A stretch of DNA of 56,258 bases, from the NCBI GenBank assembly GCA_944372115.1, contig CALVYH010000007.1, positions 1 through 56,258 on the forward strand, written 5' to 3'. This DNA comes from an uncultured Bacilli bacterium. GTDB lineage: Bacteria; Bacillota_I; Bacilli_A; RFN20; CAG-826. Numbering within the stretch: position 1 is the stretch's first letter; each line of letters opens with the position of its first letter. The notes below the pieces were generated by a model. The model was not told the origin of the DNA and did not search any database. It was given only the letters and a program-made list of their open reading frames with translations. Position numbers and translations under genes: made by a program. Shown here piece after piece: positions 55,851-56,258 of the stretch.

Positions 55851-56258
55851 TTAATCTATGATTTCCCAATGACCACCTTTATCAGGGCCAACACGTTTAA
55901 TTTTATTTGATTTTTTAATAATTCTAGAAATTGTGATACGCGACTTATTACATAACTTAGCTAAAGCTTCTTGTGATACGTATGGATTTGATTTAATTGC
56001 TGAAATAATCGTTTTTTCTGTATCATTTTCTGTATCATTTTCTGTATCATGTTCTACACCAACATCAGTAACATGCATAGAGGCCATCACTTCTGCATCA
56101 TATGGTATAGAAACATTTATATAATTTTCTTCAATATCAAATACATTCTTATCATAGTGTTTTAAAACTTCAGGCACTCCATAACCCGTTTGTTCGACAT
56201 ATTTTAAGTCAGATAAAACTCTCATCAGTTCTTTATTTCGAGGAGTACTTATTCCTTT
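55851..56258 (-). CDS. C-terminal part of a second AlbA_2-type regulator
   Basis: Enters from the right edge in frame (KGISTPRNKELMRVL is the first readable stretch), so the start is outside the window. The visible part has the GYGVPEVLKHY block, a repeated NDTE linker and a winged helix (SQEALAKLCNKSRITISRIIKKSNKI). It ends RVGPDKGGHWEIID, nearly the same as RVGSDKKGHWEIVD in the 54086 gene, so the two are paralogues. No stop is seen in this part. Confidence 0.8.
   Translation of the reverse strand, partial: KGISTPRNKELMRVLSDLKYVEQTGYGVPEVLKHYDKNVFDIEENYINVSIPYDAEVMASMHVTDVGVEHDTENDTENDTEKTIISAIKSNPYVSQEALAKLCNKSRITISRIIKKSNKIKRVGPDKGGHWEIID
56017..56052 (-). repeat. 12-bp x3 in-frame tandem repeat (NDTE linker)
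   Basis: TCTGTATCATTT twice, then once with one change. It encodes Asn-Asp-Thr-Glu repeats at the same inter-domain place as the NGTV repeats of the paralogue. Confidence 0.85.

Overview
The window is an AT-rich stretch, very poor in G and C outside one short island near the left end. Nearly all genes end in TAA or TAG. TGA is rare but does end a few genes. The gene set is Gram-positive in type: lipoprotein signals, a CIRCE-like site before groES-groEL, a perfect cre palindrome, TT(A/T)ACA Pho boxes, and GGAGG ribosome sites. Together with Opp components carrying large insertions, this suggests an uncultured, host-associated, low-GC Bacilli/Mollicutes-like bacterium that uses the standard bacterial code. 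This placement is inference from gene content, not from a marker gene.

Layout. 1-2000 is accessory: a tail fragment, a higher-GC scrap that looks like an integrative conjugative element, a decayed frame, and an orphan gene with a TTG start. 2114-9609 is the phosphate regulon: Pho box, pstS-pstC-pstA-pstB-phoU, response regulator and sensor kinase. Its PstS has its two sequence halves in swapped order (an apparent natural circular permutation), and its PstA carries an extra extracytoplasmic domain. 9655-17230 holds lipid and membrane genes (YhhN, DUF1461, acyl-CoA ligase, HGSNAT-like), a membrane protein with a decayed paralogue, and a cre-controlled zinc alcohol dehydrogenase followed by a COG0523 metallochaperone GTPase. 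17354-24100 holds L-lactate dehydrogenase, class I ribonucleotide reductase (nrdA-nrdB), an AAA/DUF4143 ATPase and methylglyoxal synthase. An IS30-like element with an in-frame TGA follows.

25890-39797 is a peptide-scavenging block: a large cell-surface subtilase, a DUF3899 membrane protein and oppA-B-C-D-F. OppC has a very large ectodomain and OppD a roughly 320-residue coiled-coil insertion. 39939-52891 is mostly housekeeping (prs, tex, MATE, groEL/groES, UMF1 transporter, MscS, Zn phospholipase-C-like) with an AbiE toxin-antitoxin locus whose toxin is frameshifted. 52990-56258 is a decaying accessory end: a thioredoxin-like lipoprotein, an SdpI gene with an in-frame TAA, and an AlbA_2 regulator with an in-frame TAG. 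A 64-bp direct repeat flanks the SdpI/AlbA_2 unit, and a second AlbA_2 gene runs off the window.

How it fits together. PhoP-type boxes before pstS and, with the same 11/10-bp spacing, before the UMF1 transporter suggest a phosphate regulon wider than pst. The subtilase and Opp system would cut and import peptides. Fermentation (LDH, ADH, methylglyoxal bypass) is partly under carbon control. Breakage is concentrated in mobile or defence genes and uses all three stop codons, which points to pseudogene decay rather than recoding.
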